From NCBI RefSeq assembly GCF_000321225.1, contig NW_004450380.1, positions 1,629,479-1,693,478 on the forward strand: a DNA stretch of 64,000 nt. The letters run 5' to 3'. This DNA comes from Odobenus rosmarus divergens (lineage: Eukaryota; Chordata; Mammalia; Carnivora; Odobenidae). Positions 1 through 11,100 of this stretch are shown here, piece by piece; within the stretch, counting starts at the first letter, position 1; every line of letters begins with the position of its first letter. A model generated the notes under the pieces. It was given only the letters and a program-made list of their open reading frames with translations, was not told the origin of the DNA and did no database searches. The position numbers and the translations under genes were made by a program.

Positions 1-1398
1 AGAAGAGGATTTAAAAAAAGGGGGGGGAGAGAATGTGATCAGGCAGGAGATTAGAATAAAGCCATACACTAGAGATTTAGTGTATATTTTGGTCTGTTAG
101 AAGAAACTGTATCCCAAAATTTTAAAGAGAGAAAAACTTATATATATATATATATCCCAAAAATAAGGTTAACTACTATGAAGGGATAGAATATGACTCT
201 AAAAATGGAAAATAAAAAAGATTTTTTAAAAAAGGGATTGATAAGATGTTGGTTGAAAAAGGGAAAAAGAAAAATTCAAAAAAAAAGAAAATAAAGAAAA
301 TTTAAAAAATTAACTTTGAAAGACTAAGGAATCATGGTAAAAAAGCCATGAATTCTATGTACAGTATTCCCCTAGCGCTGGCGTTCTGCCGTTCTCATTT
401 ATCGGTAAACTTGGTCTTGGCTGGCTGTTCTTGCTGATCTTCTAAGGGAGGGGCCTGTTGCCGTGGTTCCCAGATGTCTTTGCCAGAGGCGGAATTGCCC
501 CCCCTTGCCAGGTCAGGCTAAGTAATCTGCTCGAGTTTGCTCTCGGGAGCTTTTGTTCCCTGCAAGCTTTCCGTGCAGCTTTGGAGGATGAGAGTGAAAA
601 TGGTGGCCTCCCAATCTCCGCCCCGGAGGAGCCAAGAACTCGGGGCCCCCTCCTCAGTGCGCCCCCAGAGAAAAGCAGTCAATCACTCCTGTGTCCCCGG
701 TCTCTGGCCGCACTCCGTGCTCACCCGGCCTGTGACCGAGCGTTTCTATCTCTGGCACCCGACTCGGTGTGGAGTCTCTAAACCCAGCAGATCCCTGCAG
801 TGCGCTCCCGCGCCGCTCCTCCCGGGGGAGGAAGGGGAGTCTCCCCGGATCTGCCACTTGTTGGGTCCCTGCTGGAGGAGCAGTGGCCCAACTGTGCCAC
901 GGATCACGGTTTATGACAACCCCGAGCTGAGAGCCCGCGCCTCGGCTCCGTCTCTGCAGCCGGCTTCCCAGCTCTGATACCTGGGAGCTCTGATGCATCA
1001 GGCACCCCCGGTCTTTCTGTGACCCCGAGGGTCCTGAGACCACACTGTCCCATGAGGGTTCCACCCCCCGCTTAGCCAATGGAGCGACGTCCCTCAGTGG
1101 AGCCGACTTCTAAAAGTTCCGATTTTGTGCTCTGCGGCTCTATCACTTGCCAGTAGCGGCTGATGGAGGCCCCCTCCCCCGCCGTCTATCCTCCCGAATG
1201 TCACCTCAGATTCACTTCTCTGCACGTCCTACCTTCCAGAAAGTGGTCGCTTCTCTATTCAGAGAGTTGCTGCTATTCTTTTCTTCAATCTTCTGTTGAG
1301 TTCGTAGGTGTTCAGAATGGTTTGATCCCTATCCAGCTGAATTCCGGGGACCAGTTGAAATTTAGGTCTCCTACTCCTCCGCCATCTTGCTCCTCCCC
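1..1398 (-). mobile_element. Young L1 5'UTR/promoter, complete 5' end, cut by window start
   Basis: Read on the minus strand, the element begins at 1398 with GGGGAGGAGCAAGATGGCGG, the usual mammalian L1 start with a YY1-like core (CAAGATGGCGG, 1379-1389). About 950 bp of GC- and CpG-rich sequence follows, then an AT-rich stretch (1-340), where the 5'UTR would approach ORF1. In L1s this region is the internal Pol II promoter. ORF1, ORF2 and the 3' end lie beyond base 1, so completeness and the TSD cannot be judged. Its sequence differs from the 5'UTR shared by the three older L1s at 18.9, 34.7 and 56.8 kb, so it belongs to another subfamily. Open frames at 458-1079 are by-products of GC richness. 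Recognition is from memory. Confidence 0.85.
1379..1389 (-). promoter_or_regulatory. YY1-like site at the L1 5' end
   Basis: The minus strand reads CAAGATGGCGG about 10 bases inside the element start. In human L1 a YY1 site at this position sets the transcription start. The motif is seen; binding is inferred from position. Confidence 0.6.
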
Positions 1399-2810
1399 TG
1401 AAATAAATAAGATTTTGCATGAAGGAGTCATGGCCATTTAGATGCTCCCTTTCTCCCTCCCTCTAGAGAACCTCAAAGCTACCTCAAGTCTCTTTATCCA
1501 TAATTCTAAACATCCCCCAACAATGACACGAGCCCTGGACACTGGTCACAAGTGGGGGCTTCACATGTGGTTGGGTTGCTCTCCCTCAGACCCCCATCTC
1601 CAGGCCTGCCAATGGGGGAGGCACTGGTGGTCTTGACCTTTCACCTGAGGTGGGGCAGACATGTGGGCAGGGAGTGCCTGGAGAAGAGTGGGGGGTGGTG
1701 GCTCCCTGGCAGCCCACTCGGGCCCACCATGTGGCCCAGCATTTTCCAAAGTGTCCCCAATGGTTGGTCATTGTCTCTGCTGCACTTCCCTCAAAGTATA
1801 TGGCACCGTCTCCCACCCAGCCATCAAAACCCACGGCCCAGCAGACCCCTGTCCTTGCCTGGAGTCTAATCCCCAGCCAGGTCTTATGGGTCCTGCCACC
1901 AGTGAGCCCCTCCCAGCCTCCCTGGCTGCCCAGGAAATGTCCAGGCCCTCAGTGTGCCTTTTCTCCAGGAAGGCCGCCATGATGCCCATTTCTCCTCCCT
2001 GCTCCAACATGGAGCTTCAGTCTAGTGGGGCAAGTTTGCTAAACCAACACCAAGAAACATTTAGAATCACAAAGGGCACTGAACTGTAGGAGGCAGTGGA
2101 AAGGTGCCAGGAGAAAAAGTAAGAATGGGTTTAATCCAGACACTGGGAGGGGAAAGAGAAGGCACCTCTGAGGAAAGCAAGTTGATCCTGCAGGATCCTT
2201 TCAGCCAGGCTGAGATCTTGGATTTCATCCTCAGTGTGGGAAAGCCTTTGAGGGGTGTTAAGCCAAGGAGAGGGAGAAACATCCGACCGATATTTCACAA
2301 AGGCAGCTGGGGCTGTAGACAGCAGGTTGGTGGGGGTGGTCGTGAAATCAGGGGTTCCTTCTTGTAACCCCACAAGAATGGGAGATGTCTTCAGGGCTGC
2401 CTTCAATTATGTGCCTTCATCTATCTTCATCCTGCTTCATGATTGTATTGAAAATCACTCCGTTTCTTCCCAGGGTAAAAAAAAAAATGCAGGGACAGAT
2501 GTATTAGCCCACTCTGCACTAATGGTCTGAACAGCTGCTGGAACAGCTCTGAGTACCATAAAGTCTCCAACCAGGATGGGAACAGGTGCGGTCATCTTTT
2601 CTAACCCAGTGACTGGCGATTTCGGTGGGTTGGCTCCAACCTGTCTACCTGCAAAGAGCCCGGTTGGGGTCTTCTGCTCAATGAACAACAGGCCAAAGGG
2701 TCCAAGGTCCAAGGAGAGGCGCTCAGGGCAGCTGTGAGAGGGCATCTCGGTGCTCTCACAACGGAATCTGGATTTTACACAACAAGGGAGGCTCTCAAGC
2801 CCCACGACAT
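1399..2810. other. Unassigned stretch
   Basis: No repeat or gene recognised. Moderately GC-rich, with short overlapping open frames in several phases and no splice-bounded or family-like protein. An A-run lies near 2477-2487. Confidence 0.5.
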
Positions 2811-2822
2811 CATGTTCAGGTT

Positions 2823-3026
2823 TTTTTTAAAGATTTTATTTATGTAGTCATTTATTTATTTATTAAGACAGAGAGAGCACAAGCCGGCCGAGCAGCAGAG
2901 GGAGAGGGAGAAGCAGGTTTCCCACCAAGCAGGGAGCCCGATGCGGGGCTCGATACCAGGACCCTGGATCATGATCTGAGCCGAAGGCAGACGCTTCACT
3001 GACAGAGCCCCTCAGGGAACCCCCAG
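2823..3026 (-). mobile_element. CAN SINE (SINEC), minus
   Basis: A T-rich tail at the left (AAAGATTTTATTTATG) is followed by the GA-rich body and the reversed tRNA-like head, ending in a degraded GAGCCCCTCAGGGAACCCCC. The TSD CATGTTCAGGTT flanks it exactly (2811-2822 and 3027-3038). Confidence 0.93.
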
Positions 3027-3038
3027 CATGTTCAGGTT

Positions 3039-3920
3039 CTAGAAGCACCTTCTTTACTTTTCTCCAGGGCTTAGCTGTGATCTTCTGGCCCCCTCTTCAA
3101 AGACACTGGGCCAAGGTGTCCCTTCAGCCGGGGCTCAGCATGCCGGTTTCTGCCCCCTCCCTGCCTTCCTTCCCTCCTGTGTCGTGGACAGCTGCACACC
3201 TCTCCAGCTCCTCGGGGAGCAACAGCCAACCTCACTGCACGACGGGTGAAAACCAGAAGTACACACTCTTTTCTCATCAGTCGGGCCCCAGACACGGTAC
3301 TGTTGGAGCCTGGCTCTGCCACACAGAGGCTCTTGTTGGCTCTCCTGTCCCACCCATGTGAGCCAGGGAGCCTGGTAGGGTCTTAATGAGCATCTAATGG
3401 TTATTAATCATGGTTGCACATAGAGCTTTACAATTACCCATGATATGACATTCTGGAAAAGGCAAGACTCTGGAAACAGTCAGAAGATCGGTGGTTGCCA
3501 GGAATTTGGGGCGGGGGGCGGGGTGGGGGGAAGGAAGGAATGAATAGGGGAAGTACGGAGGATTTTTAGGGTGAAACTATCCTGATACTGGGTTGGCAGA
3601 TCCATGTCATTATACATTTGTTCAAACCCATAGAATACACATTTTTTAAGGTTCCTAGGCTCATGTCCACTGTGGTGGGCAGGGGTTACCCACACACAGC
3701 GCTAAGCCATTCTCAGACCCCAGCAGGGTGTCTGAGAATTCAACTCAGTCCTGACGCTATCTACTTGGAGAGAGCATCAGATCCCTCAGATTAAGGGTTC
3801 AGACCTACAAGACTGCCCTCCACCTCCCACTTCAGATGCCAGTCACCGGCCCCGGGCTGTCTGTCACCTGTGCTTCTGATGATGACTGGCTACAGTTTGG
3901 AGCTTCCAGTAACCTCCTCC
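3039..3920. other. Unassigned stretch with a G-rich patch
   Basis: No gene or repeat recognised. Positions 3507-3541 carry several runs of four or more G on the plus strand, giving quadruplex potential. Confidence 0.45.
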
Positions 3921-3924
3921 TTAG

Positions 3925-4320
3925 GTTTGATTACTTTGCAAAAGCAACTCACAAAACTCAGGACAACACTTGTTTACGTTTATTCGATTATGAAAGGATA
4001 TGATAAAGGATACAAATCAACAGCCAGATGAAGAGAAACATGGGGCAAGGTCTCCAACACACCTTCTGCCTGGCTCCATGGCACGTGGGATCCCACTCAG
4101 TCTCTGCCCTGTTATGGGTATGCATGTCCATTTAACACACGAAAATCCTTTCTCCCTTCAGCTGAGAGGTTTCTATCATTCGACCTTTACAGTCAGAGAG
4201 GAGAAGCTCTTTGTCACAGGGGATCCTGGACCCTTTCGGGAGCTCAGTGCACTTGGCTGCTCATAACTCCCACTTTGGGCTGGGTGGCTGTTTCAACTTG
4301 AAAGGGATCTTCATTACAGG
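3925..4320. mobile_element. Ancient interspersed repeat, family not identified
   Basis: The text around 3945-4060 (CTCACAAAACTCAGGACAAC; AAAGGATACAAATCAACAGC; CCAGATGAAGAGAAACATGG) resembles a widespread old mammalian, possibly LTR-type, repeat that I recognise but cannot name. Boundaries are approximate and no TSD is visible. Confidence 0.4.
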
Positions 4321-4637
4321 TTAACATCCAGAGTGAAGATGTAGGAAGCTTGTATCTGTTGTCATTGTTAGCAATGACCACTGTTAGGACATTAGAAATA
4401 AGTGGGAAACAGGGCTTTATCAGACAGTTTAGGAGGAAAAGTTAAAAAGCAAAATCAAGTATTTTCAAAGAGATGGCTTTGAAAATGTTTTTGATAAATG
4501 CACTTTAATGTACTTAATTGGGTCAGTGAAATGCATGGACTTTTGTGTTTCTTAAGCACTAAGACACTTTTCTCATCTGGAGAATTTAAAGGGAAAGGTT
4601 ACATTTATTTACATTTGTATCCTTTCTCCTCTTTTAG

Positions 4638-4750
4638 ACTTTAAAATTTTAAAGGTCAAGGGTCTTCTGATCCATCTTTGTATCTTCCCCCCCTTCGCCC
4701 ATTGGAATTGGGCACAGAATCAGGGCTCAACAAATGCTTTGAACAAGCCC
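4638..4750 (+). mobile_element. L2/MIR-type 3' end
   Basis: The run TAGACTTTAAAATT...CATCTTTGTATCTTCCCC...GGGCTCAACAAATGCTTTG follows the common L2/MIR 3' pattern (TAGACTGTGAGCTCC... ...CTCAATAAATG). It is highly diverged, so the family is uncertain. Confidence 0.4.
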
Positions 4751-4857
4751 AGAGCAAGGAATCTCAAACGAGGACAGGGAGTAGGAAATGGGCTTCGAAA
4801 TAGCACCGTCGATACATTTCTTATGGTTATGTGACAAACTACGTCACTCAAAACATT

Positions 4858-4947
4858 GAGCTCCTGCCATGTTCTGGGCAGAGTTGTAGGTACCAGGGAT
4901 AATCACCGGCAGAACTGACTGAACTCCCAAGATGCTCCCATTCTCAG
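4858..4947. mobile_element. L2-like relic
   Basis: The order CCATGTTCTGGGCAG...GTACCAGGGATAATCACC...CTCCCAAGATGCTCCC matches the old pattern 'tgtgccaggcactg...ggggatac...ctcatggagct', also seen better preserved at 62105-62325. Confidence 0.4.
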
Positions 4948-5190
4948 AATGGCGGTCGATGGGGATATGAGGAAGCCAAATGCATCCCGGGAAAATTTCG
5001 AGATAAAAATACAGACATTTGCACCCTTCCCCCCATACTCCCCACGCTAAGTTCTCTGTTCCCTTTTCCTCTGGAAATAGACGTGACTAGGAAAAAAACA
5101 AGGCAAGGAAAAAATCCTACTCTCTGAATGGTCACCTGGAGTTCACATACTTCTGTCACCTAATCTCACAAGCCAGCAACATCGATGGCG

Positions 5191-5285
5191 TTATTGCCCT
5201 TCGGTAGGTAAAGAAGGCAAGGCTTGGGGAGGACGCGTGACTTGCCCAGAGTCACACAGCAGGTAAGATGCAGAGCTGGACCACA
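5191..5285 (-). mobile_element. MIR relic
   Basis: Contains TGACTTGCCCAGAGTCACAC and AGCAGGTAAGATGCAGAGCTG, the reversed MIR core region. Truncated, no TSD. Confidence 0.6.
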
Positions 5286-5760
5286 TTCCCCAGGTCACCA
5301 ACCCCCCAGTGTTGGGCCTTCAAGGTTTAGCACCCCGTGCCCTCAGGAAGCAAGCCGCCTGGGGGCTTGGGGCGGGTAGGGAGAGAGGTTCATTTTGGCC
5401 CAGACACTGGCACTGCACTCTCAGAAATGAGCGTGGTGGCAAGCAAGGCGGCCAATGCGTGAACCAAGCCGCCCAGGCCCTGAAGGATGGCTGCCCCCAG
5501 GCTAGTGCAGAGTGAGGCTATGCCAGCTACTGCCACTGCCCCTCTCGCTCTCAGAAATGTCACCATGCCAACCCGGCGGACCCCAGAGGCAGCAGAGGGA
5601 GCCGAGCCCCTGGGGCCAGGAGAAAGACCCAGCCTTCCCCTGCTGCGACTGCTCAGACTTCAGCTGTGACCCGGCTGAAAGACCAAAGGCTGTTTCACAA
5701 TTAGGAGGTTCTTGAGTTACTTTAGGATGAAGAAAACTTCCCAGGATGATAAAGTTATAT
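5286..5760. other. Unassigned GC-rich stretch
   Basis: No gene or known repeat. The segment 5689-5750 resembles 7057-7112 (see findings). CTCTCAGAAATG occurs twice (near 5418 and 5549). Confidence 0.45.
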
Positions 5761-5766
5761 GGCCAC

Positions 5767-6135
5767 TGCTCTGGGCTGAATGTTCGCGTCCCCTGCAACA
5801 TGTATATGTTGAAATCCTAACTCCCAGTGTGGTGGTATTAGGATGTAGGGCCTTGGAAGGTGATTAGGTCATGAGAACAGAGGAGCCCCGGTGGATGGGA
5901 TAAGCGCCCTTATAGAAGAGGCCCCAGAGAGCCCCCCCGCCCCCCGCCATGTGCAGAGGTCACAGCAGGAACGGGACCTCTATGATCCAGGAAGCAGGCC
6001 CTCGAGAGAATTCAACCACAGTGGTGCCTTGATCTTGGACTTCCCAGCCTCCAGCACTGTGAGAAATACATTTCTGTTGTTCACAAGCCCCACAATTTGT
6101 GGGATTTCGCTAGAGCAGCTTGAGCGCATAACACA
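5767..6135 (+). mobile_element. MLT1-type LTR (ERVL-MaLR), solo
   Basis: Hallmarks in order: TGCTCTGGGCTGAATGTT; ATGTTGAAATCCTAACTCCC; GTGGTGGTATTAGGATGTAG; GCCCTTATAGAAGAGG; GCCATGTGCAGAGG; CTTGATCTTGGACTTCCCAG; CACTGTGAGAAATACATTTC; an end near AACACA. The flanking pentamers GCCAC (5762-5766) and GCCGC (6136-6140) fit a 5-bp TSD with one change. No internal retroviral region adjoins it, so it is a solo LTR. Confidence 0.85.
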
Positions 6136-6140
6136 GCCGC

Positions 6141-7860
6141 CCTGTCTGCAACACGCGGGTGCTAATCGACTCGTGTTTGACTGGCTCCCCGCCGCCCGCA
6201 CCCCGAATTAGAGGTCATCTGACTTTGCAAAATCCCCTCCCGTGTTTGGAAGTCCCCGGGGTTGGTAGTATGGGCTCTGAGTCCTCTCGTGTTGTTTGGC
6301 CCCTTTATTGTTTGCTGCCCACAAAGCCACCTGGGGCTGTTGCACGCCCCTGTTGCAGACGTCGAGGGACGCCCGGAGTTGAGCTGGGCTTCACGCAGAG
6401 GCAGAGGAGAGCGCCTCTCTTCCTCCGCCCTCTGTGCGGAATTTTAGGACCTGCGTAGTGAGCACCAAAGCCTGAGTGGCGAGTCCTGCGCGAAAGCAGA
6501 CCCCGTGAATTCCGTTCGCAGCACCTCTCTGCAAAGGCACCAGGGGAGGGACATCGGGGGTCCTCCTCGTGCTCATTGATTCTGTTGTTTCAACTCTTCT
6601 CCCAGACTTCACACCCTCCCCCTGTCTTCCAACCAAACAGCCCCGCCTCCTCCATCATGCTGCCTGCTCAGACAGGAGGGTCTCAGCCTCATCCCAGGCC
6701 GAGACCCTGGCGAGTTTGGCTTTACCCAGCGGATAAGGGGAAGCCTCTGATGGGCTTTGAGCCGAGAAGGACCCTCATCGTTAGGAAGATTCCTCCTGGC
6801 TCTGGTCCCCGGAATGGGCTGGTTGGGAGAGGAGCTCTTGCTTCTAGCCCAAAACTTGAAGCCCAGATTCAGTTCAAGACCGTGGCTCACTGGTGCCACC
6901 TGGAGGCCGCCAGCCTCAATTACAGAAGTAATTGACCAATCCGCGAATCAGAAAGTCACCGGCTTTCCCGTGAGGCCTGGAAAACATCTTATTTGAACTG
7001 GGCCAAAAAGAACAAGGCTTCAAGGAGGTGCTGTGCTAGACACTGGAGCGGCGGTTCGTTTCTATAAGGAGATCCTTGAGTTACTTTAGAACTAAAACCT
7101 CCCATGATGGGCAGGAGAGAGCCCCCCCACCCGACTGAAATCTGTCCCACAACAGATTTGCCAAAATAAAGGGGAGTCATTGCTCAGAGGAAGGAAAGGG
7201 GCATGTTTTTGTTTCACGTGACATATTCCAGGGGCGCGGTAGCACCTGCTTTAGAAGTCCTCACCTGCGCTGGAAAGAGAAGGAGGCTCTTGGACAGAGA
7301 GAGTGGAGAGGCTAACACAGGGAGGTTGGCCCTCGTTTCTCGGCTACCTTTCTTTCCCTAATGTTCCTGTCCTTCACAACACAGCCCAGGAAGCAAGTAG
7401 CAAGTAGGGGATACTAGAGATCAAAATGAAGCAGTTTTGAAAATGAGGACTAGGCCTAACCCTCTGAATCTCCCTCTTCCTGCCAGAAACCCATTATTTA
7501 CAGACTTCAGTATATAATGCTTGTAATATTGTGTGCTTTGTTTCTCCCTTCTTCCAAAACAGGAGCAAAGTATTCCTTATCGGCTTTCTCCAGGTCACTG
7601 AGTCATGGGAAGTTTATTATATTATGGCTAAAATCTCTCTGGCCATTCACTCTATCTCCTTCCCTCATACTTGATGTTTTCTTGAGAAAAGTTTCTCAGT
7701 GGAGACAAGCGAGGTCATTTCTCTGCATCTTTGCCAGGATTGCGCTGGACTTCGGCTTCTGGATGGATGGAAACTTACAAGCAGCCTGAGATCTGCCATC
7801 CTGATCTGCACAGGAAGAAAGGGAGAGTAGCTTACTCGCTCAGGACTCAGGCAGCCCTGT
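6141..7860. other. Unassigned stretch
   Basis: Several GC-rich patches, with no gene or clear repeat family recognised. Contains the second copy (7057-7112) of the short pair noted at 5689. Open frames near 6576-6935 have no recognisable domain. Confidence 0.45.
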
Positions 7861-7995
7861 GAGGTTTATATTGTCATGTGCGTTTTCAAGATAATGAAAG
7901 AGAGGCTCAAAGAATCCTTTGGCCGAGGACACACAGCTAGCAAGTGGAGAAAGTAGGATTTGAAATCCTACCCTTGCCTGACTCCAGATCCACCT
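7861..7995 (-). mobile_element. MIR relic
   Basis: AAAGAGAGGCTCAAAGAATC, GGACACACAGCTAGCAAGTG and GGATTTGAAATCCTACCC match the reversed MIR body. Confidence 0.7.
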
Positions 7996-9108
7996 TGCTT
8001 CCTGCAGCATAGGGATTTAGGCAGAGGAAACCCCAAAGGGTTAAAGAGGGCAGTGGGGATGAAAGGAAGATGGGTTGGGTCTCAGGGCATATGGGGGGGT
8101 ATGTTGAGGGTACCCCAACATTGGTTATGGGGATGGGGGCATGAGGGGAGGTGCTGGGGGAAAAGAAAGGTCAGGCCCAGGAGGGGTAGCAGTCAGATTT
8201 AGGATGGCCCTAAGTCAAATGGTTAGGAGGAAGTCCTAGGAAGGAAATCTGCCTTCAGAACTTTCTGAAAAGCCAGTGTCTATGCCTTGCCCCTGCCACC
8301 GTGGTCCTTAACTTCTGTGACATTCCCCTCTTTCTTCTCCCCGTCCCCTCCCTCTTCCCACACCAGCCCACTTTCTTTTTGTTTGCTTTCCTTCATTGCA
8401 AGGAACATGCTGGAGACTGGGGGAAAGCTCAGGCCTCTCCTCTTCTGACTGAATATCACGTAACACCTTTCACTTCCTCCTCTGTTAAGGGCAAAATATG
8501 TGCTATAAAATCAAAGTTTGCGTTCCGCAATTGGCTTCCAAGAGGGCTGGGCTATCTTTACCATGTTTTCCTTTGAAACTGCCTCTGAGCTTTGTCTTGC
8601 CTCCATTCCCCCCTCAGAGGTGACAGTGTCCAGAGGCTGAGTCACAGGGAGGGGGTGGGAGGCATCCCCAATGAGGCAGTGATGAGCTTGGACACCGGTC
8701 ACAATGAACACGTAAGTGGCTTGAGTAAGTGAGTACATGTAGGGAAGGTGACAGGAGCCATGTTGGAGAAGTGACAGGAAGCCACAGGGGACAGTTGGGA
8801 AGGACCTTGAGGCATTGGTGGGGCACTGGGTTATAACTGGAAGTATAGTATCAGCTCAGAGTGTTTAAACATGTAAACAGATAAATATGTTAAAAAGAAA
8901 ACCACAGGCCAAACATGGCCCCACAAGGCCAAGTCACAAAACCAAAGCTTACCACCTGACCTAACTGCACTTTCAAACTCCCCCAGACCCATGAGTTTTG
9001 GCTGGTCAGGAATTTTCTGACTGGTGCCAATGAAGTCATCGGTCACATGGGTCCCCTCCACCCCTAAAGGAAGATCATCCACCTAGTAAGTCACCCTTGG
9101 TCTTCCTG
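7996..9108. other. Unassigned stretch with G-rich patch
   Basis: No gene recognised. Positions 8085-8165 hold many G runs on the plus strand (GGGGGGG near 8092; GGGGATGGGGG near 8130). Confidence 0.45.
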
Positions 9109-9109
9109 C

Positions 9110-9714
9110 TATTAAATAAGAAAAATTACACCAAGTACATTTTAAAGATCTAATTGGCCCCATTAATCAAGTCGTGAATCAGACAGCATCCCATCTAGGA
9201 AGTAGAGGGGAGCTCCACTAAGCTACAGAAAAGGAAAGGTTGGAAAGGTATTGAGGGAGCAGAGAAAGGGAACTATTAGCAAAGAATCCGTTGTTTTAGG
9301 CAAGGTCACCCACCAAGGGGAAAGGAAGGGTCTATCTGTAAGCTTCCAAGTGCTGACCAGGACATCCCTCTGCTGACTGGTGAAAGGTTACATTCCTGGG
9401 GAGATGAAACTGCAGTTAGGTTAGGTATCAAATCTTGGTTTACTGACTTGGGCCTTAACCTAAGTGATGCCATTTTGGGCCTGTGGGGTTTTTTTCCACA
9501 CCACCAAGGGAAGGCGACCTTGCTTGGAACAATTCTTTCTTTTCTTCTGCTAATAACTTCCTTGCTCCACCCTTCTTCCTATAAAAAGCTTCTATTTTGT
9601 ACAACTTCCTCTGAGTTCCCCTCTGCTTGTGAGATAAGATGCCACCCAACTCACAAATCACTTAATAAAGCCAATTAGATCTTCAAATTTACTCAGCTGA
9701 ATTTTTGTTCTTTA
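9110..9714. mobile_element. Repeat with ~105-bp inverted termini
   Basis: The left arm (about 9110-9215, containing AAAGATCTAATTGGCCCCAT and AGAGGGGAGCTC) and the reverse complement of the right arm (about 9617-9714, containing GAAGATCTAATTGGCTTTAT and AGAGGGGAACTC) align over about 105 bp at roughly 70% identity by eye. A polyadenylation-like AATAAA lies at 9664. I recognise the terminal text as a known mammalian repeat but cannot name the family. The shape suggests a non-autonomous DNA transposon or a palindromic LTR-derived unit. No TSD was found. Confidence 0.55.
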
Positions 9715-9715
9715 A

Positions 9716-9803
9716 CAGATATATATCTGGATATATATGTGTTCATACACACAGATATATACGTATGTGGAAGTACATATATATATATATATATATATAT
9801 GCA
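9716..9803. repeat. AT-rich microsatellite
   Basis: Interrupted (TA)n/(ATAC)n, with a pure AT run at about 9776-9800. It abuts the inverted-end repeat on its right. Confidence 0.9.
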
Positions 9804-9959
9804 TACAAACAAATCCTAGCTGTATCAGCTTAGAGGTCCCAGGAACAATAACAGCCCAGCAGCAGTGAGCACATGGAACACCCAACCTTGGTTTCTAAAT
9901 ACCATTCTTTACTAAAAAGAACCAGTAAATGGCTGATTCCAGGGATAGAACAGGAACAA

Positions 9960-10172
9960 GGTGAGCCTGGAATATCTTCTTGTGTCAGAAAATAAGGAGA
10001 TGCTTAAAGAATGATGGGGGCATGTCAAAAGGACACAGGAGCTAGCTGAAGGAGATCCCACTGGCTAAATCTCAGAGAGTCTAAACACCAAAATAATACA
10101 ATAGTGTCACATTTGATTTATTAAATAAAATAGGAATCCATACTGATAAATAAATGAATGAATAAGTACATG

Positions 10173-10207
<35 letters not shown>

Positions 10208-10851
10208 TATGAAAGTTCTTTCTTACAGTAGCCCACCAAGTAATAAATGTAGAAGGAAGTAATGGAAATAAAAACAACAATATGGCACCACTGTGGTGTT
10301 GAGTTATTCAGATGGGGTCATCAATGAATGCTAAGGCTGATGAGTGGCGCTTGATAAGGAGCGGGATGTTGGTATCATCTCAGAAGATCTCTCCACAAAA
10401 TGATTATCATCGCTAAGGCATAAGTAGTGACTTGATGGGGGAGAAGTTTGGAAGACACCAATATGACCAACAGATCAAGATTAATGTCACCATTGATGTA
10501 ATATGAAGAGCTCAGCATCCTTTCTGTGGTGTTGCTGCCAAGTAAGCCTGATGAGGTCTGACCAAAAGGAAATAGCAGATGGAACCAGGTCTAGGGTCAT
10601 CCTACACAATAAAAGGCCTATGTTCTTTAAAACTGAAGGACATGAAAGACGAATGAGAAATTCTGAGAAATTATTCCATATGGAAGGAGATTGAAGCGAT
10701 GTGGTAAGTGCATGTAATGTGTGTTCTGGACTGATTGGATCCTGGACCAGAAAGGACGCAGAGACATGGTTGGCCGAGCTGGCAAAATCTGGATGGGGTC
10801 TGGATTGTCTCGTAGTGTTGTGCCAATGTTGATTTCCTCACTTGGAGGGTC
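9960..10851 (+). mobile_element. Ancient LINE-type 3'UTR, left part
   Basis: The succession GAGATCCCACTGGCTAAATC, CATTTGATTTATTAAATAAA, CATCTCAGAAGATCTCTCC, AGTAAGCCTGATGAGG, GGATCCTGGACCAGAAAGG is text I recognise from a very old retrotransposon 3'UTR (L1M-like; family not certain). It continues at 12229-12415 after the LTR insertion. Confidence 0.5.
10172..10212. repeat. (GT)n microsatellite
   Basis: About 15 GT units with a TATGTGTGTATG end, inside the ancient LINE-type 3'UTR. Confidence 0.95.
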
Positions 10852-11100
10852 TGTACTCATTTCCGAGGCTGCCATCATAAATCACCACAAAGTGGGGGCT
10901 TCAAATGGCAGGACATTTATTCCCTCACAGTTAGGGGGGCTAGAAGTCCAAAATCAAGGTGTCAGTCAGTAGGGTTGGTTCCTTCTGGAGACTGAGGAAG
11001 AAACTGTCCCAGGCCTTTCTCGTACATTCAGGAGGTTGTTGGCAATTCTCGGCATTTCTTGGTTTGTGGCACCATCACTCCAATCTCTGCCTCCATTTTT

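Noticed and set aside
458..1079. GC-rich open frames and a CpG-island-like region as a gene promoter
   Set aside because: The region is explained by an L1 5'UTR. The frames overlap on both strands and match no family.
5767..6135. Retroviral coding remnant next to the MLT1-type LTRs
   Set aside because: None of the three LTRs (5767, 10852, 28222) adjoins recognisable gag, pol or env text. They are treated as solo LTRs.
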